Positions 1 through 6,650 of a DNA stretch of 12,624 nucleotides are shown one piece after another. The position numbers and the translations under genes are program-made. Within the stretch, counting starts at the first letter, position 1. Each line of letters opens with the position of its first letter. The notes under the pieces are model-generated. The model made no database searches, had not been told where the DNA came from, and saw only the letters and a list, made by a program, of their open reading frames with translations. Source of the stretch: Tannerella sp. (GTDB taxonomy: Bacteria; Bacteroidota; Bacteroidia; Bacteroidales; Tannerellaceae); contig JAITQL010000066.1 in NCBI GenBank assembly GCA_031288935.1, forward strand, positions 1 through 12,624, written 5' to 3'.

Positions 1-327
1 GGCTACTCGGCGGCCAAGTCGGCGGTTGCCAACTTCACCCAATGGCTGGCTTCGGACGTGGCGCTGAAATACGGCGACGGCATCCGCGTGAACGCCATTG
101 CTCCGGGATTCTTCATCGGTGACCAGAACCGGGCGGTGCTGATCAACCCCGACGGCTCGCTCACGGAACGCAGCATCAAGGTGCTGGCCAAGACGCCGAT
201 GAAACGCTTTGGCGACATCACCGAACTGAACGGCGCCGTCCAGTTCCTGTGCTCGGACGCCGCAAGCTTTATTACGGGCGCGCTGTTGCCGGTCGACGGC
301 GGATTCAGCGCCTTCAGCGGCGTGTAA
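1..327 (+). CDS. SDR-family oxidoreductase, C-terminal part (D-mannonate/fructuronate oxidoreductase-like)
   Basis: The first 108 visible residues are the C-terminal portion of a classical short-chain dehydrogenase/reductase; the N-terminal NAD(P)-binding half lies outside the window. The frame is open from base 1 and ends with TAA at 325-327. Visible residues 2-6 (YSAAK) are the SDR catalytic YxxxK. The segment RVNAIAPGFF (30-39) is the usual strand and loop after the active site, and the VDGG near the end closes the fold. The run NFTQWLA after the catalytic lysine, the ALLPVDGGFSAFSGV tail and the acidic insert around DQNRAVLINPDG resemble Bacteroidetes SDR enzymes annotated as D-mannonate oxidoreductase, which interconvert fructuronate and mannonate in hexuronate breakdown. 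The family is secure; the substrate is an inference from sequence feel and would be tested by the missing upstream neighbours. The gene converges with the RNase HII gene. Confidence 0.85.
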   Translation, partial: GYSAAKSAVANFTQWLASDVALKYGDGIRVNAIAPGFFIGDQNRAVLINPDGSLTERSIKVLAKTPMKRFGDITELNGAVQFLCSDAASFITGALLPVDGGFSAFSGV

Positions 328-350
328 CCGGCAGTTGCACATGATACGCC

Positions 351-380
351 GAATCCTTGAATCCTTGAATTTTTGAATCC
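351..380. repeat. GAATCC/TTGAAT short repeat between convergent genes
   Basis: A run made of the elements GAATCCTTGA, ATCCTTGAAT and TTTTGAATCC lies between the SDR stop and the RNase HII stop. Its final 14 bases, GAATTTTTGAATCC (367-380), recur exactly at 10160-10173 and 11477-11490. The copy at 11477 forms one arm of a probable bidirectional terminator. Here only one arm orientation is present, so a hairpin is weak. Confidence 0.6.
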
Positions 381-988
381 TATGGAAATGTTAGCGACAG
401 CTGTTGCGGCGGGAGGAGGGTGAAGCTTTTCCGGTGACAGGGCGTCGCACCGTACCGGCGGATGGCTTCGCGGTGTGCCCGGGTAGGGTAACCTTTGTTT
501 TCTTCCCAGTGATAAGCCGGATAGCGCTCGGCCAGGACGAGCATGTAATCGTCGCGACAGGTCTTTGCCAGCACCGATGCCGCCGCGATGCTCAGGTATT
601 TGCCGTCGCCCCTGACCACGGCGGTATGGGGAATGCCGGGATAGGGCGTAAAACGGTTCCCGTCGATCAGCAGGTGTTCGGGAACGACGCCGAGTTGTCG
701 GATGGCGCGGTGCATGGCCAGGAAGGAAGCATTCAGGATGTTTATGCGGTCGATCTCTTCCGGCGTGACGAGGCCGGTTGCCCATGCGACGGCGTCCCGT
801 TCGATGACGGGACGCAGGGCATATCGTTTCTTTTCGCTCAACTGCTTGCTGTCATTCAGTTCGGCGTGATGATAGTCCTGCGGCAGGATGACGGCGGCGG
901 CAAAGACGGCGCCTGCCAGACAGCCCCGTCCGGCTTCGTCGCAGCCGGCTTCCACGCAGTGCGCCTTGAGGTACGGCAGCAGCGCCAT
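380..988 (-). CDS. rnhB: Ribonuclease HII
   Basis: The 202-residue product is the usual length for bacterial RNase HII, the cytoplasmic endonuclease that nicks RNA-DNA hybrids and starts excision of single misincorporated ribonucleotides. The N-terminal motif [11 protein letters not shown] supplies the acidic pair D17 and E18, with the GRG at 20-22 that contacts the 2'-OH of the ribonucleotide. LIDGN supplies D109, and the AKTCRD motif supplies the fourth acidic residue, D146. Tyr167 in the KGYPT motif matches the conserved tyrosine that recognises the RNA-DNA junction. All catalytic positions therefore look intact. The ATG at 986-988 shares one base with the TAA stop of the upstream cysteine desulfurase gene (TAATG), which suggests translational coupling in one transcript. 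The stop TAG abuts the GAATCC repeat shared with the convergent SDR gene. Confidence 0.95.
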   Translation of the reverse strand: MALLPYLKAHCVEAGCDEAGRGCLAGAVFAAAVILPQDYHHAELNDSKQLSEKKRYALRPVIERDAVAWATGLVTPEEIDRINILNASFLAMHRAIRQLGVVPEHLLIDGNRFTPYPGIPHTAVVRGDGKYLSIAAASVLAKTCRDDYMLVLAERYPAYHWEENKGYPTRAHREAIRRYGATPCHRKSFTLLPPQQLSLTFP

Positions 989-2190
989 TAAAACATGCCT
1001 TTGACCCGTTCGATACCCGCCATCAGCACGTCGATTTCCTCCCTGCTGTTATACAGGGCAAACGAAGCGCGCGCCGTTCCTTCCACGCCCAGTACCCGCA
1101 TCAGCGGCTCCGCGCAGTGATGGCCCGTACGTATGGCGATTCCCAGGCGGTCCAGCAGCATCCCCAGGTCGTAGGGATGAATCGCTCCCACGGCAAACGA
1201 CAGCACGCCGCCCTTCTCCGCCGCCCGGCCGAAGATACGCATCCCGTCGATCCGGTCAAGCCGTTCGGTGGCATAGGCCAGCAGCGCCGCCTCGTGAGCC
1301 GCCACGTCCTCCCAGCCCAGAGAAGAGACGTAGCGAAGCGCCTCCGCCAGGGCGGTACTTCCGATAAAGTCCGGCGTACCCGCCTCGAACTTGTAGGGCA
1401 GTTCGTTGAACGTCGTCTTTTCGAACGAAACGGAGGCAATCATCTCGCCCCCTCCCTGGTAGGGCGGGATGCGTTCCAGCCACTCCTCCTTGCCGTAGAG
1501 GACGCCGATGCCCGCAGGCGCATAAATCTTGTGCCCGGAGAAGGCATAGAAATCGACATCCAGCGCCTGCACGTCTACCGGCAGATGCGCCACGGCCTGC
1601 GCCCCGTCGATCAGTACCGGGACGCGGTGTTCGCGGGCAATACGGATGATTTCGGCTACGGGATTGACGGTTCCCAGTACATTGGATACATGCGTGACGG
1701 CCACTAAGCGCGTCCGTTCGGAAAACAGCCGTCCGTAAGCCTCCATCTCCAGTTCGCCCCGTTCGTTGAGGGGAATCACCTTCAGTTTCATCTCCTGCAA
1801 CTGCCAGGGGACGATATTCGAATGATGTTCCATCGCCGTGACAATCACCTCGTCGCCCGGCTGCATGAACGCTTTGCCGTAACTCGAAGCCAGCATGTTG
1901 ATCGCCTCGGTCGTGCCGCGCGTAAAAATGATTTCCGACGGCGAACGCCCGTTCAGAAAGCGCTGCACCGTGCGCCGCGCTTCTTCGTGCGCTTCGGTAG
2001 CCTGCCGGCTGAGGAAATGTACGCCCCGGTGAATATTGGCATTGGCATGGAAATATCCCTCCGTCAGCTTCTCGACCACGCAACGCGGCTTCTGCGTCGT
2101 CGCCGCATTGTCGAAGTACACCAGCGGTTTTCCGTACACTTCCTGCTGAAGGATCGGAAAGTCGGAACGGATGGATGAAATGTCTAACAT
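988..2190 (-). CDS. sufS: Cysteine desulfurase, SufS type
   Basis: The 400-residue product is a full-length class V aminotransferase-fold, PLP-dependent cysteine desulfurase. It takes sulfur from cysteine as an enzyme persulfide and releases alanine, supplying Fe-S cluster assembly. H122 of the EHHSN motif stacks on PLP, D195 and Q198 (LIDGAQ) hold the cofactor, and SGHKIY supplies the Schiff-base lysine K221. The motif RTGHHCAEP carries the active-site Cys359 in the short, ordered loop typical of the group II (SufS/Csd) enzymes rather than IscS. R374 in TARAS is the expected substrate-carboxylate ligand. No sufB, sufC, sufD or sufE partner is visible in the window; the downstream neighbour is rnhB, overlapped by one base. 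Eighty-eight bases with a strong hairpin separate it from the upstream CoA-transferase gene, so expression may depend on read-through or on a local promoter that I could not find. Confidence 0.95.
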   Translation of the reverse strand: MLDISSIRSDFPILQQEVYGKPLVYFDNAATTQKPRCVVEKLTEGYFHANANIHRGVHFLSRQATEAHEEARRTVQRFLNGRSPSEIIFTRGTTEAINMLASSYGKAFMQPGDEVIVTAMEHHSNIVPWQLQEMKLKVIPLNERGELEMEAYGRLFSERTRLVAVTHVSNVLGTVNPVAEIIRIAREHRVPVLIDGAQAVAHLPVDVQALDVDFYAFSGHKIYAPAGIGVLYGKEEWLERIPPYQGGGEMIASVSFEKTTFNELPYKFEAGTPDFIGSTALAEALRYVSSLGWEDVAAHEAALLAYATERLDRIDGMRIFGRAAEKGGVLSFAVGAIHPYDLGMLLDRLGIAIRTGHHCAEPLMRVLGVEGTARASFALYNSREEIDVLMAGIERVKGMF

Positions 2191-2221
2191 AATGACAGGT
2201 TTTGCGGTGATTCCCGGCGGC

Positions 2222-2253
2222 GATCGCCGGCGTCCGTGTGGACGCCGGCGGTC
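2222..2253 (-). terminator. GC-rich hairpin between CoA-transferase and sufS
   Basis: A perfect 11-bp stem (2225-2235 with 2240-2250) closes on a 4-base loop GTGT, and flanking bases extend it by about three more pairs with one imperfect pair. It lies about 26 bases beyond the CoA-transferase stop and about 32 bases before the sufS start, both on the minus strand. No T-tract follows on either strand, so it may be a partial terminator, an mRNA-stability hairpin or a repeat rather than a classical intrinsic terminator. Confidence 0.45.
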
Positions 2254-2278
2254 TTTCCCGGATTTCGCCGGTGCGGGT

Positions 2279-3769
2279 TCAATATTTGCTCCAGTCCGTC
2301 AGGTGCATGTCGCCTCTGTCCGCCAGCGCGTGATGGAAGGCGAAACAGGCCTTGAGGTCTTGCGGCGTATGCCCTGCAACGCCCCGGTCAAGGTATTCGT
2401 TCAGGAGCGGACGGTAGTCGGGATGCACGCAGTTGTCAATGATCAGGCGTGCACGCTGTACGGGCGAAGTACCGCGCAAATCGGCGACTCCATATTCGGA
2501 GACAATGATTTTGACGGAGTGTTCGCTGTGATCCGTGTGCGACACCATCGGCACGAAGGCGCTGATTTTACCCTCCTTGGCGGTGGACGGCGTGGTGAAG
2601 ACGGACAGGTAGGCGCCGCGCGTGAAATCGCCCGATCCGCCGATGCCGTTCATCATCCGCGTGCCGGAGACGTGCGTCGAATTGATGTTTCCGAAGATGT
2701 CCACCTCGAGCGCCGTGTTGATGGTGATCAACCCCATCCGCCGGACTATTTCGGGATTGTTGGATATTTCCTGCGGACGGAGCAGAAGTTTGTCCCTGTA
2801 GAAGTCGAGACGCGAATACACTTCATTCAGCGCCTCCTTGCTGAGCGTGAGCGAGCAGCCGCTGGCAAACGTGACGCGCCCCTGTTTCATCAACTGGATA
2901 ACGGCATCCTGAATCACTTCGGTGTAAATGCTGAATGCCGGGATCCCCTCGTTCTCGCCCATGCAGCCCAGTACGGCGTTGGCAATGTTTCCCACTCCGC
3001 TCTGGAGGGGCAGGAAGGACTCCGGAATGCGTCCGGCCTGCATTTCGCCGACTAAAAAGGCAGCCACGTTGCGCCCGATGGCGAGCGTGACGTCGTCGAG
3101 CGGGGTAAAGGTACTTCCGTCGGGCTGGGTAGTCGCTTCCACCACGCCCATGATCTTCTTCGGATCGACCTTCAATACCGGCGACCCGATACGGTCAGAG
3201 GGCGTATAGACAGGTATTTCGCGGCGGTGCGGAGGATCGGCCGGTTCGTACAGGTCGTGCATGCCGCGGATTTCCTTCGGATGGAAATGATTCAGTTCAA
3301 TCAGAATCCGGTCTGCCAGCCGGGCGAAGGTCGGCGTATTGCCAACCGCATCGGTGAGGAGGATTTCACCCTCTTCGGTCACGTCGGCCGCCTCGATGAC
3401 GGCCACGTGGAGCTTCCCCAGAAAGCCGTACCGCAAGTCTTGCGCCAGGGCGGAGAGATGCAGGTCGAAGTACTGCGCCTTACGCGCATTCAGCGACGCT
3501 CTCAAGTCCTTGTTCGACTGGTAGGGACTGCGGAATTTCACGGCATTGGCGCGTGCCAGGGCGCCGTCGATGCGGTCGCCGGTAGATGCACCCGTAAAAA
3601 TTCCGATTTGAAAAGGATTCCCCTTGGCATGCTCTTCCTCCGCACGCCTGGCGATGGCCATAGGGATCAACTTGGGACAGCCTGACGGCGTGAACCCGCT
3701 GAATCCGACGCTGTCGTCGTGATTCACAAAAGATGCTGCCTCTTCGGCAGTAATAAAGTTTAAAGCCAT
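2279..3769 (-). CDS. Acetyl-CoA hydrolase / succinate CoA-transferase (class I)
   Basis: The 496-residue product is a full-length member of the acetyl-CoA hydrolase/transferase family (class I CoA-transferases such as AarC, Cat1 and ScpC). These enzymes move CoA between acetyl- or propionyl-CoA and succinate through a glutamyl-CoA intermediate. The expected catalytic glutamate is E284 in the motif SIYTEVIQD. The preceding segment QSGVGNIANAV (256-266) and the glycine-rich NGIGGSGDF (374-382) are the conserved oxyanion and CoA-binding regions. The opening FSGFTPSGCPK is also typical. In an anaerobic Bacteroidales cell this would fit acetate or propionate formation coupled to the succinate pathway; which acyl group is preferred cannot be told from sequence. 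The start is supported by an A/G-rich stretch just upstream and a good promoter 28 bases away. Confidence 0.92.
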   Translation of the reverse strand: MALNFITAEEAASFVNHDDSVGFSGFTPSGCPKLIPMAIARRAEEEHAKGNPFQIGIFTGASTGDRIDGALARANAVKFRSPYQSNKDLRASLNARKAQYFDLHLSALAQDLRYGFLGKLHVAVIEAADVTEEGEILLTDAVGNTPTFARLADRILIELNHFHPKEIRGMHDLYEPADPPHRREIPVYTPSDRIGSPVLKVDPKKIMGVVEATTQPDGSTFTPLDDVTLAIGRNVAAFLVGEMQAGRIPESFLPLQSGVGNIANAVLGCMGENEGIPAFSIYTEVIQDAVIQLMKQGRVTFASGCSLTLSKEALNEVYSRLDFYRDKLLLRPQEISNNPEIVRRMGLITINTALEVDIFGNINSTHVSGTRMMNGIGGSGDFTRGAYLSVFTTPSTAKEGKISAFVPMVSHTDHSEHSVKIIVSEYGVADLRGTSPVQRARLIIDNCVHPDYRPLLNEYLDRGVAGHTPQDLKACFAFHHALADRGDMHLTDWSKY

Positions 3770-3796
3770 TTTCTTCTTAGATTAAATTTTGCGGTG

Positions 3797-3828
3797 CAAA
3801 GATAACACTGTTATCACAATCGCCCAAA
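3797..3828 (-). promoter_or_regulatory. Bacteroidetes-type promoter of the CoA-transferase gene
   Basis: Read on the minus strand, TATCTTTG (3804-3797) fits the Bacteroidetes -7 consensus TAnnTTTG. A TTTG (3828-3825) lies exactly 20 bases upstream, as expected for the -33 element. Transcription would start about seven bases further on, near 3789, giving a short leader of about 20 bases before the ATG at 3769. Both boxes are in place, making this the best promoter in the window. Confidence 0.8.
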
Positions 3829-3863
3829 CCCGGCGGTTTATTTTTCGGCAACCGGCGCTTTTA

Positions 3864-3877
3864 TCCCGTGCACGGGA
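3864..3877. repeat. 14-bp perfect palindrome
   Basis: TCCCGTGCACGGGA is a perfect 14-bp palindrome. It lies 36 bases upstream of the -33 box of the CoA-transferase promoter, downstream of the small membrane-protein gene. The 11-base core CCCGTGCACGG also occurs at 5947-5957. It could be a dimeric regulator site or part of a terminator region; nothing in the sequence decides. Confidence 0.4.
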
Positions 3878-3907
3878 CGGTATTGTGCATGAAACGCCGC
3901 AGACGTT

Positions 3908-3957
3908 GCCCGATGCCGTCCATTAAAGGGCGCGGCCTTTGGTTGACGGCATCGGGC
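3908..3957 (-). terminator. Large hairpin downstream of the small membrane-protein gene
   Basis: A perfect 13-bp outer stem (3908-3920 with 3945-3957) encloses a 4x4 internal loop and an inner 5-bp stem (3925-3929 with 3936-3940) around a GC-rich six-base loop. It lies about 80 bases after the stop of the minus-strand membrane-protein gene and upstream of the CoA-transferase promoter, so a terminator role for the former is plausible. No T-tract follows. The whole 3770-4038 gap holds this hairpin, a palindrome and a promoter, but no credible gene. Confidence 0.45.
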
Positions 3958-4038
3958 GTGGCCTGCGATTCTTTTCAGCGCACAAAACCGTGCCGCGTAA
4001 AATACTTGCAGACCGCCGGCCGTCGTCCCGCCAGTCCG

Positions 4039-4440
4039 TCACTCGTATTTCCGGTTCATGATCTCTGCATAAACGACTGCCTTGCGGAAGGTATCCGGAT
4101 CGGTCAGTTCCAGCGTTTCGACCAGCGGCGTTCCCGGCTCTTCCTCATACAGAATCTGGGATGCTATTGCCCGCCCGCCTTCTTCCGCCGGCGTAAACAG
4201 ACGGTGACGGAACTCTGCCCGGCGTTGCGAGGGAACGGCCGGGGGCGTCTGACGCTTTGTCTGACGCGGTGCAGGGGGCGGCGGGGGCGGCAGGAACTCT
4301 TCCTCCGGCCACGACGACGACGGAGCGGGCGTCTGCGACTGCTCCCGGCGCTTCTTTTTATTCGCGCTGTTCAGCCAGCTGATGGCAGCCACTGCCAGTA
4401 TCACAATATAATATAACCAGTCTCCAACATGATTGTCCAT
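4039..4440 (-). CDS. Small single-pass membrane protein of unknown function
   Basis: The 133-residue product begins MDNHVGDW and has one hydrophobic segment at about residues 8-24 (YYIVILAVAAISWL), followed directly by a basic KKKRR stretch. This suggests an N-out, C-in anchor. A proline-rich linker with six consecutive prolines (51-56) leads to a C-terminal domain that ends in DPDTFRKAVVYAEIMNRKYE (114-133). That tail resembles one I associate with small Bacteroidales proteins encoded beside miaB, but I know of no assigned function. I chose the ATG at 4438-4440. The open frame could extend to 4500, but the minus-strand promoter box at 4468-4475 would fall inside that extension, and the extra residues look like read-through of intergenic DNA. 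The gene is divergent from miaB. Confidence 0.8.
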   Translation of the reverse strand: MDNHVGDWLYYIVILAVAAISWLNSANKKKRREQSQTPAPSSSWPEEEFLPPPPPPAPRQTKRQTPPAVPSQRRAEFRHRLFTPAEEGGRAIASQILYEEEPGTPLVETLELTDPDTFRKAVVYAEIMNRKYE

Positions 4441-4462
4441 ACGTTTTAATTTTTTATTTTTG
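4433..4462 (+). promoter_or_regulatory. Probable miaB promoter
   Basis: TATTTTTG (4455-4462) fits TAnnTTTG, and a TTG (4433-4435) lies 19 bases upstream. Transcription would begin near 4469, about 50 bases before the miaB ATG. The -33 element overlaps the first codons of the divergent membrane-protein gene. Confidence 0.55.
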
Positions 4463-4467
4463 CAGCC

Positions 4468-4475
4468 CAAAAGTA
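4468..4475 (-). promoter_or_regulatory. Probable promoter box of the small membrane-protein gene
   Basis: On the minus strand this reads TACTTTTG, a match to TAnnTTTG, and would place the start near 4461, about 21 bases before the ATG at 4440. No clear TTTG -33 element is seen at the usual distance. The box faces the miaB -7 box with only five bases between them. Confidence 0.55.
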
Positions 4476-4517
4476 GGTGTTTATTTTGACACGGAATCAT
4501 CTTCGGGGAAAAAAGAT

Positions 4518-5864
4518 ATGAAAGATTTTCGAGACATGGAGCCGCCGGGACGCAAACTGTACATGGAAACGTATGGTTGCCAAATGAATGTGGCGGACAG
4601 TGAAGTGATTGCTTCCGTGATGCAAACGGACGGGTACATTCTGACGCAAAACGCGGCGGAGGCCGACGCCGTCTTTGTAAACACCTGTTCGGTGCGCGAC
4701 AATGCAGAGCAGCGCGTGCTGGCGCGGCTGCAATACTTCCGGTCGCTGCGCAGGAAAAAGAAAGGGTTAATTATCGGCGTACTGGGTTGCATGGCGGAGC
4801 GCGTCAAGGACGAACTGATCCGTCTGCACGGCGTGGATCTGGTGGCAGGGCCGGATTCGTACATGGACTTGCCGAATCTGGTGGGCGCCGTGGAACGCGG
4901 CGAGAAGGCGATCAACGTCTCGCTTTCGACGCAGGAAACCTACCGCGACGTCATTCCACTGAAGTTGGGCGGCCTGCACATTTCCGGCTTCATCTCCATC
5001 ATGCGCGGGTGCAACAACTTCTGTACCTATTGCATTGTGCCCTATACGCGCGGACGGGAACGAAGCCGCGACGTGGCAAGCATCCTCAACGAAGTTGCGG
5101 ACATGCAGGCGCGCGGATACCGCGAAGTGACTTTGCTGGGACAAAACGTCAACTCCTACCGCTTTGAAGAGCATGGCTGTCCGGTCGGATTCCCTCAACT
5201 GCTGGCGCGCGTGGCCGAAGCTGCGCCGGACATGCGCATCCGCTTCACCACCTCGCACCCCAGGGACATGAGCGACGAAACGCTGCGGGTCATGGCCTCG
5301 CACGGAAACATCTGCAAACACATTCACCTGCCGGCACAGTCCGGCAGTTCGCGCATACTGCACATCATGAACCGCAAATACACGCGCGAGTGGTATCTGG
5401 AGCGCATCGCCGCCATTCGCCGCCTGCTGCCGGCGTGCAGCATCTCGACCGACCTGTTTTGCGGCTATCACTCCGAAACGGAAGCCGACTACGAGGCCAC
5501 GCTGTCGCTGATGCGCGAAGCGGGCTACGATTCCGCCTTCCTGTTCAAGTACTCCGAACGTCCGGGCACGTATGCCGCCCTGCATCTGCCGGACGACGTG
5601 CCGGAAGACGTCAAACTCCGCCGGCTACAGGGATTGATCGGCCTGCAAAACGAACTTTCGGAGGCCAGCAACCGGCGCGACATCGGGAAAGAGTTTGACG
5701 TGCTGGTAGAGGGCTTCTCCAAACGCTCGCGCGAGCAGCTGTATGGCCGTACGGAACAAAACAAGGTCGTGATTTTCGACAGGCAGACGTTTAAAATCGG
5801 ACAGTACGTGCGTGTAAAAATCACCGCCGCCTCCTCGGCCACACTCTTCGGCACGCCAATCTAA
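4518..5864 (+). CDS. miaB: tRNA-2-methylthio-N6-dimethylallyladenosine synthase
   Basis: The 448-residue product is a complete radical-SAM methylthiotransferase. It adds the 2-methylthio group to i6A37 in tRNAs reading UNN codons, which stabilises codon-anticodon pairing. The N-terminal UPF0004 domain supplies the auxiliary-cluster cysteines C21 (YGCQMN), C57 (NTCSVR) and C91 (GCMAER). The radical-SAM domain carries CNNFCTYC (C165, C169, C172). About residues 385-445 form the C-terminal TRAM RNA-binding domain. YGCQMN near the N-terminus, and CIVPYTRGRERSR after the SAM cysteines, distinguish MiaB from RimO and MtaB. The segment DLFCGYHSETEADY, where many MiaB proteins have DIIVGFPGETEEDF, matches what I recall of Bacteroidetes versions. 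The start follows an A/G-rich stretch (GGGGAAAAAAGAT). No gene follows closely downstream. Confidence 0.96.
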   Translation: MKDFRDMEPPGRKLYMETYGCQMNVADSEVIASVMQTDGYILTQNAAEADAVFVNTCSVRDNAEQRVLARLQYFRSLRRKKKGLIIGVLGCMAERVKDELIRLHGVDLVAGPDSYMDLPNLVGAVERGEKAINVSLSTQETYRDVIPLKLGGLHISGFISIMRGCNNFCTYCIVPYTRGRERSRDVASILNEVADMQARGYREVTLLGQNVNSYRFEEHGCPVGFPQLLARVAEAAPDMRIRFTTSHPRDMSDETLRVMASHGNICKHIHLPAQSGSSRILHIMNRKYTREWYLERIAAIRRLLPACSISTDLFCGYHSETEADYEATLSLMREAGYDSAFLFKYSERPGTYAALHLPDDVPEDVKLRRLQGLIGLQNELSEASNRRDIGKEFDVLVEGFSKRSREQLYGRTEQNKVVIFDRQTFKIGQYVRVKITAASSATLFGTPI

Positions 5865-5980
5865 CGGAGGGATTCACAGTTCACAATCCGCGAATCAAAC
5901 AACGGGGACATGTCCTCGCCGGCATAGCCGACGGGAAGGGCAACGGCCCGTGCACGGCGACGCGACAACGGTCAAGCCCC

Positions 5981-6022
5981 GAAAGGGCGCGAGCAGGTAC
6001 ATATCCGGGCTTGCGCCCTTTC
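5981..6022. repeat. Hairpin element, 14-bp stem
   Basis: The arms 5981-5994 (GAAAGGGCGCGAGC) and 6009-6022 (GCTTGCGCCCTTTC) are complementary over 14 bp with a single G-T pair and a 14-base loop. This is the first hairpin of the repeat cluster after miaB. Confidence 0.6.
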
Positions 6023-6054
6023 AGCGCTTCGGCGGTGGTGGCCGACGGGGTCAC

Positions 6055-6095
6055 AGGGCGTTGCCCCGTGCTACTGCTCATCAGGGCAACGCCCT
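6055..6095. repeat. Hairpin element, 12-bp perfect stem
   Basis: AGGGCGTTGCCC (6055-6066) pairs perfectly with GGGCAACGCCCT (6084-6095) around a 17-base loop. It follows the 5981-6022 hairpin by 32 bases, and the two appear to form one composite repeat of a kind I associate with Bacteroidales intergenic DNA. Confidence 0.6.
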
Positions 6096-6167
6096 TCCGC
6101 TGTTTGCGGGGACGGACGGTTGTGCGGGCAATCGCCGCGCCGCCATTCCGTAAGACCTCTCCCCCGA

Positions 6168-6188
6168 CCCCTCTCCACAAGAGAGGGG
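6168..6188. repeat. CCCCTCTC/GAGAGGGG hairpin repeat
   Basis: CCCCTCTC (6168-6175) and GAGAGGGG (6181-6188) form an 8-bp stem over the loop CACAA. The surrounding sequence reads SPPTPLHKRGE in one frame, a phrase familiar from spurious ORFs created by a repeat found in many bacterial genomes. Confidence 0.6.
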
Positions 6189-6206
6189 AGCGAGGGTTTC
6201 GGGCAC

Positions 6207-6303
6207 GGAGAATGGAGAATGATGAAATGCCACGCCTCATCATTCTCCATTTTCCATTCTCCATTCTCAATTTCCCGGATTGCTTCACTGCGTTTGCAAG
6301 GAC
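6207..6303. repeat. Dispersed modular repeat, copy A
   Basis: A 15-bp perfect inverted repeat (6211-6225 with 6237-6251), extendable to 19 bp with one G-T pair, is followed by iterations of CATTCTCCATT-like sequence. After these comes the module CCCGGATTGCTTCACTG and on to 6303. The reverse complement of 6274-6303 matches 10084-10113 at 28 of 30 bases, and the hairpin part is also recognisable there and at 6602-6650. The last module resembles the widespread GCGAAGCAATCCGG-type bacterial repeat. Confidence 0.7.
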
Positions 6304-6376
6304 GGGGTGCGGCATCCCTTTTTGAATACCTGCCACCGCATTGCGAATGCCGTCCAAACGGGAGACGGGCGTTCGT

Positions 6377-6505
6377 CGCGCCGCCATTCCGCGAGGAATG
6401 AGAGTTCGGTAGAAACGGCCGCCTCACGGTGATGTTGCATCCCGTACGGGATGCGAGAGCGCCGGCAGAAGGGTTTTCTACCGGACTGCCATCCCTGCCG
6501 GGATG
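6377..6505. repeat. Structured three-hairpin repeat element
   Basis: Three hairpins occur in series. CATTCC-GCGA-GGAATG spans 6385-6400 with a GNRA-type loop. GCATCCCGTACGGGATGC (6437-6454) is a perfect 18-bp palindrome. CATCCC-TGCC-GGGATG spans 6490-6505. The central palindrome is enclosed by a 9-bp outer stem, CGGTAGAAA (6407-6415) with TTTCTACCG (6475-6483). The left border CGCGCCGCCATTCCG (6377-6391) is an exact 15-base direct repeat of 6136-6150. The arrangement resembles known Bacteroidetes intergenic repeats, and no protein explains it. Confidence 0.65.
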
Positions 6506-6576
6506 AACGGATGTACCACCGGCATGGCCACCATGCGCTTCACTGCCACTGCTAACAACACCGCCGCCACTGCGAG

Positions 6577-6650
6577 GCACAAAGCAGCTCGGGGAATTAA
6601 TAATGATGAGATGCCACACTCCCATCATTCTCCATTTTCCATTCTCAATT
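6577..6650. repeat. Dispersed modular repeat, copy B
   Basis: The part from 6602 to 6650 closely matches 6218-6271 of copy A, including ATGCCAC in the loop and CATCATTCTCCATTTTCC on the right arm. The stem here is only 7 bp (AATGATG with CATCATT). The preceding GCGAGGCACAAAGCA looks like a diverged version of the other module, placed on the opposite side compared with copy A. Confidence 0.6.

Noticed and set aside
3..785. A 260-codon minus-strand open frame across the SDR gene and rnhB
   Set aside because: It crosses two well-supported genes in other frames and its translation is Arg/His/Pro rich with no domain, as expected of a shadow frame in G+C-rich DNA.
2171..3055. A 294-codon plus-strand open frame opposite the CoA-transferase gene
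   Set aside because: The opposite strand encodes a complete enzyme with catalytic motifs, and the plus-strand translation has no family resemblance.
4441..4500. N-terminal extension of the small membrane protein to 4500
   Set aside because: The minus-strand promoter box at 4468-4475 would lie inside the extended coding region, and the extra residues do not resemble a protein N-terminus.
5881..6628. Overlapping open frames on both strands after miaB
   Set aside because: They run through hairpins and repeats, including the PPTPLHKRGE phrase typical of translated repeats, and several frames are open at once.
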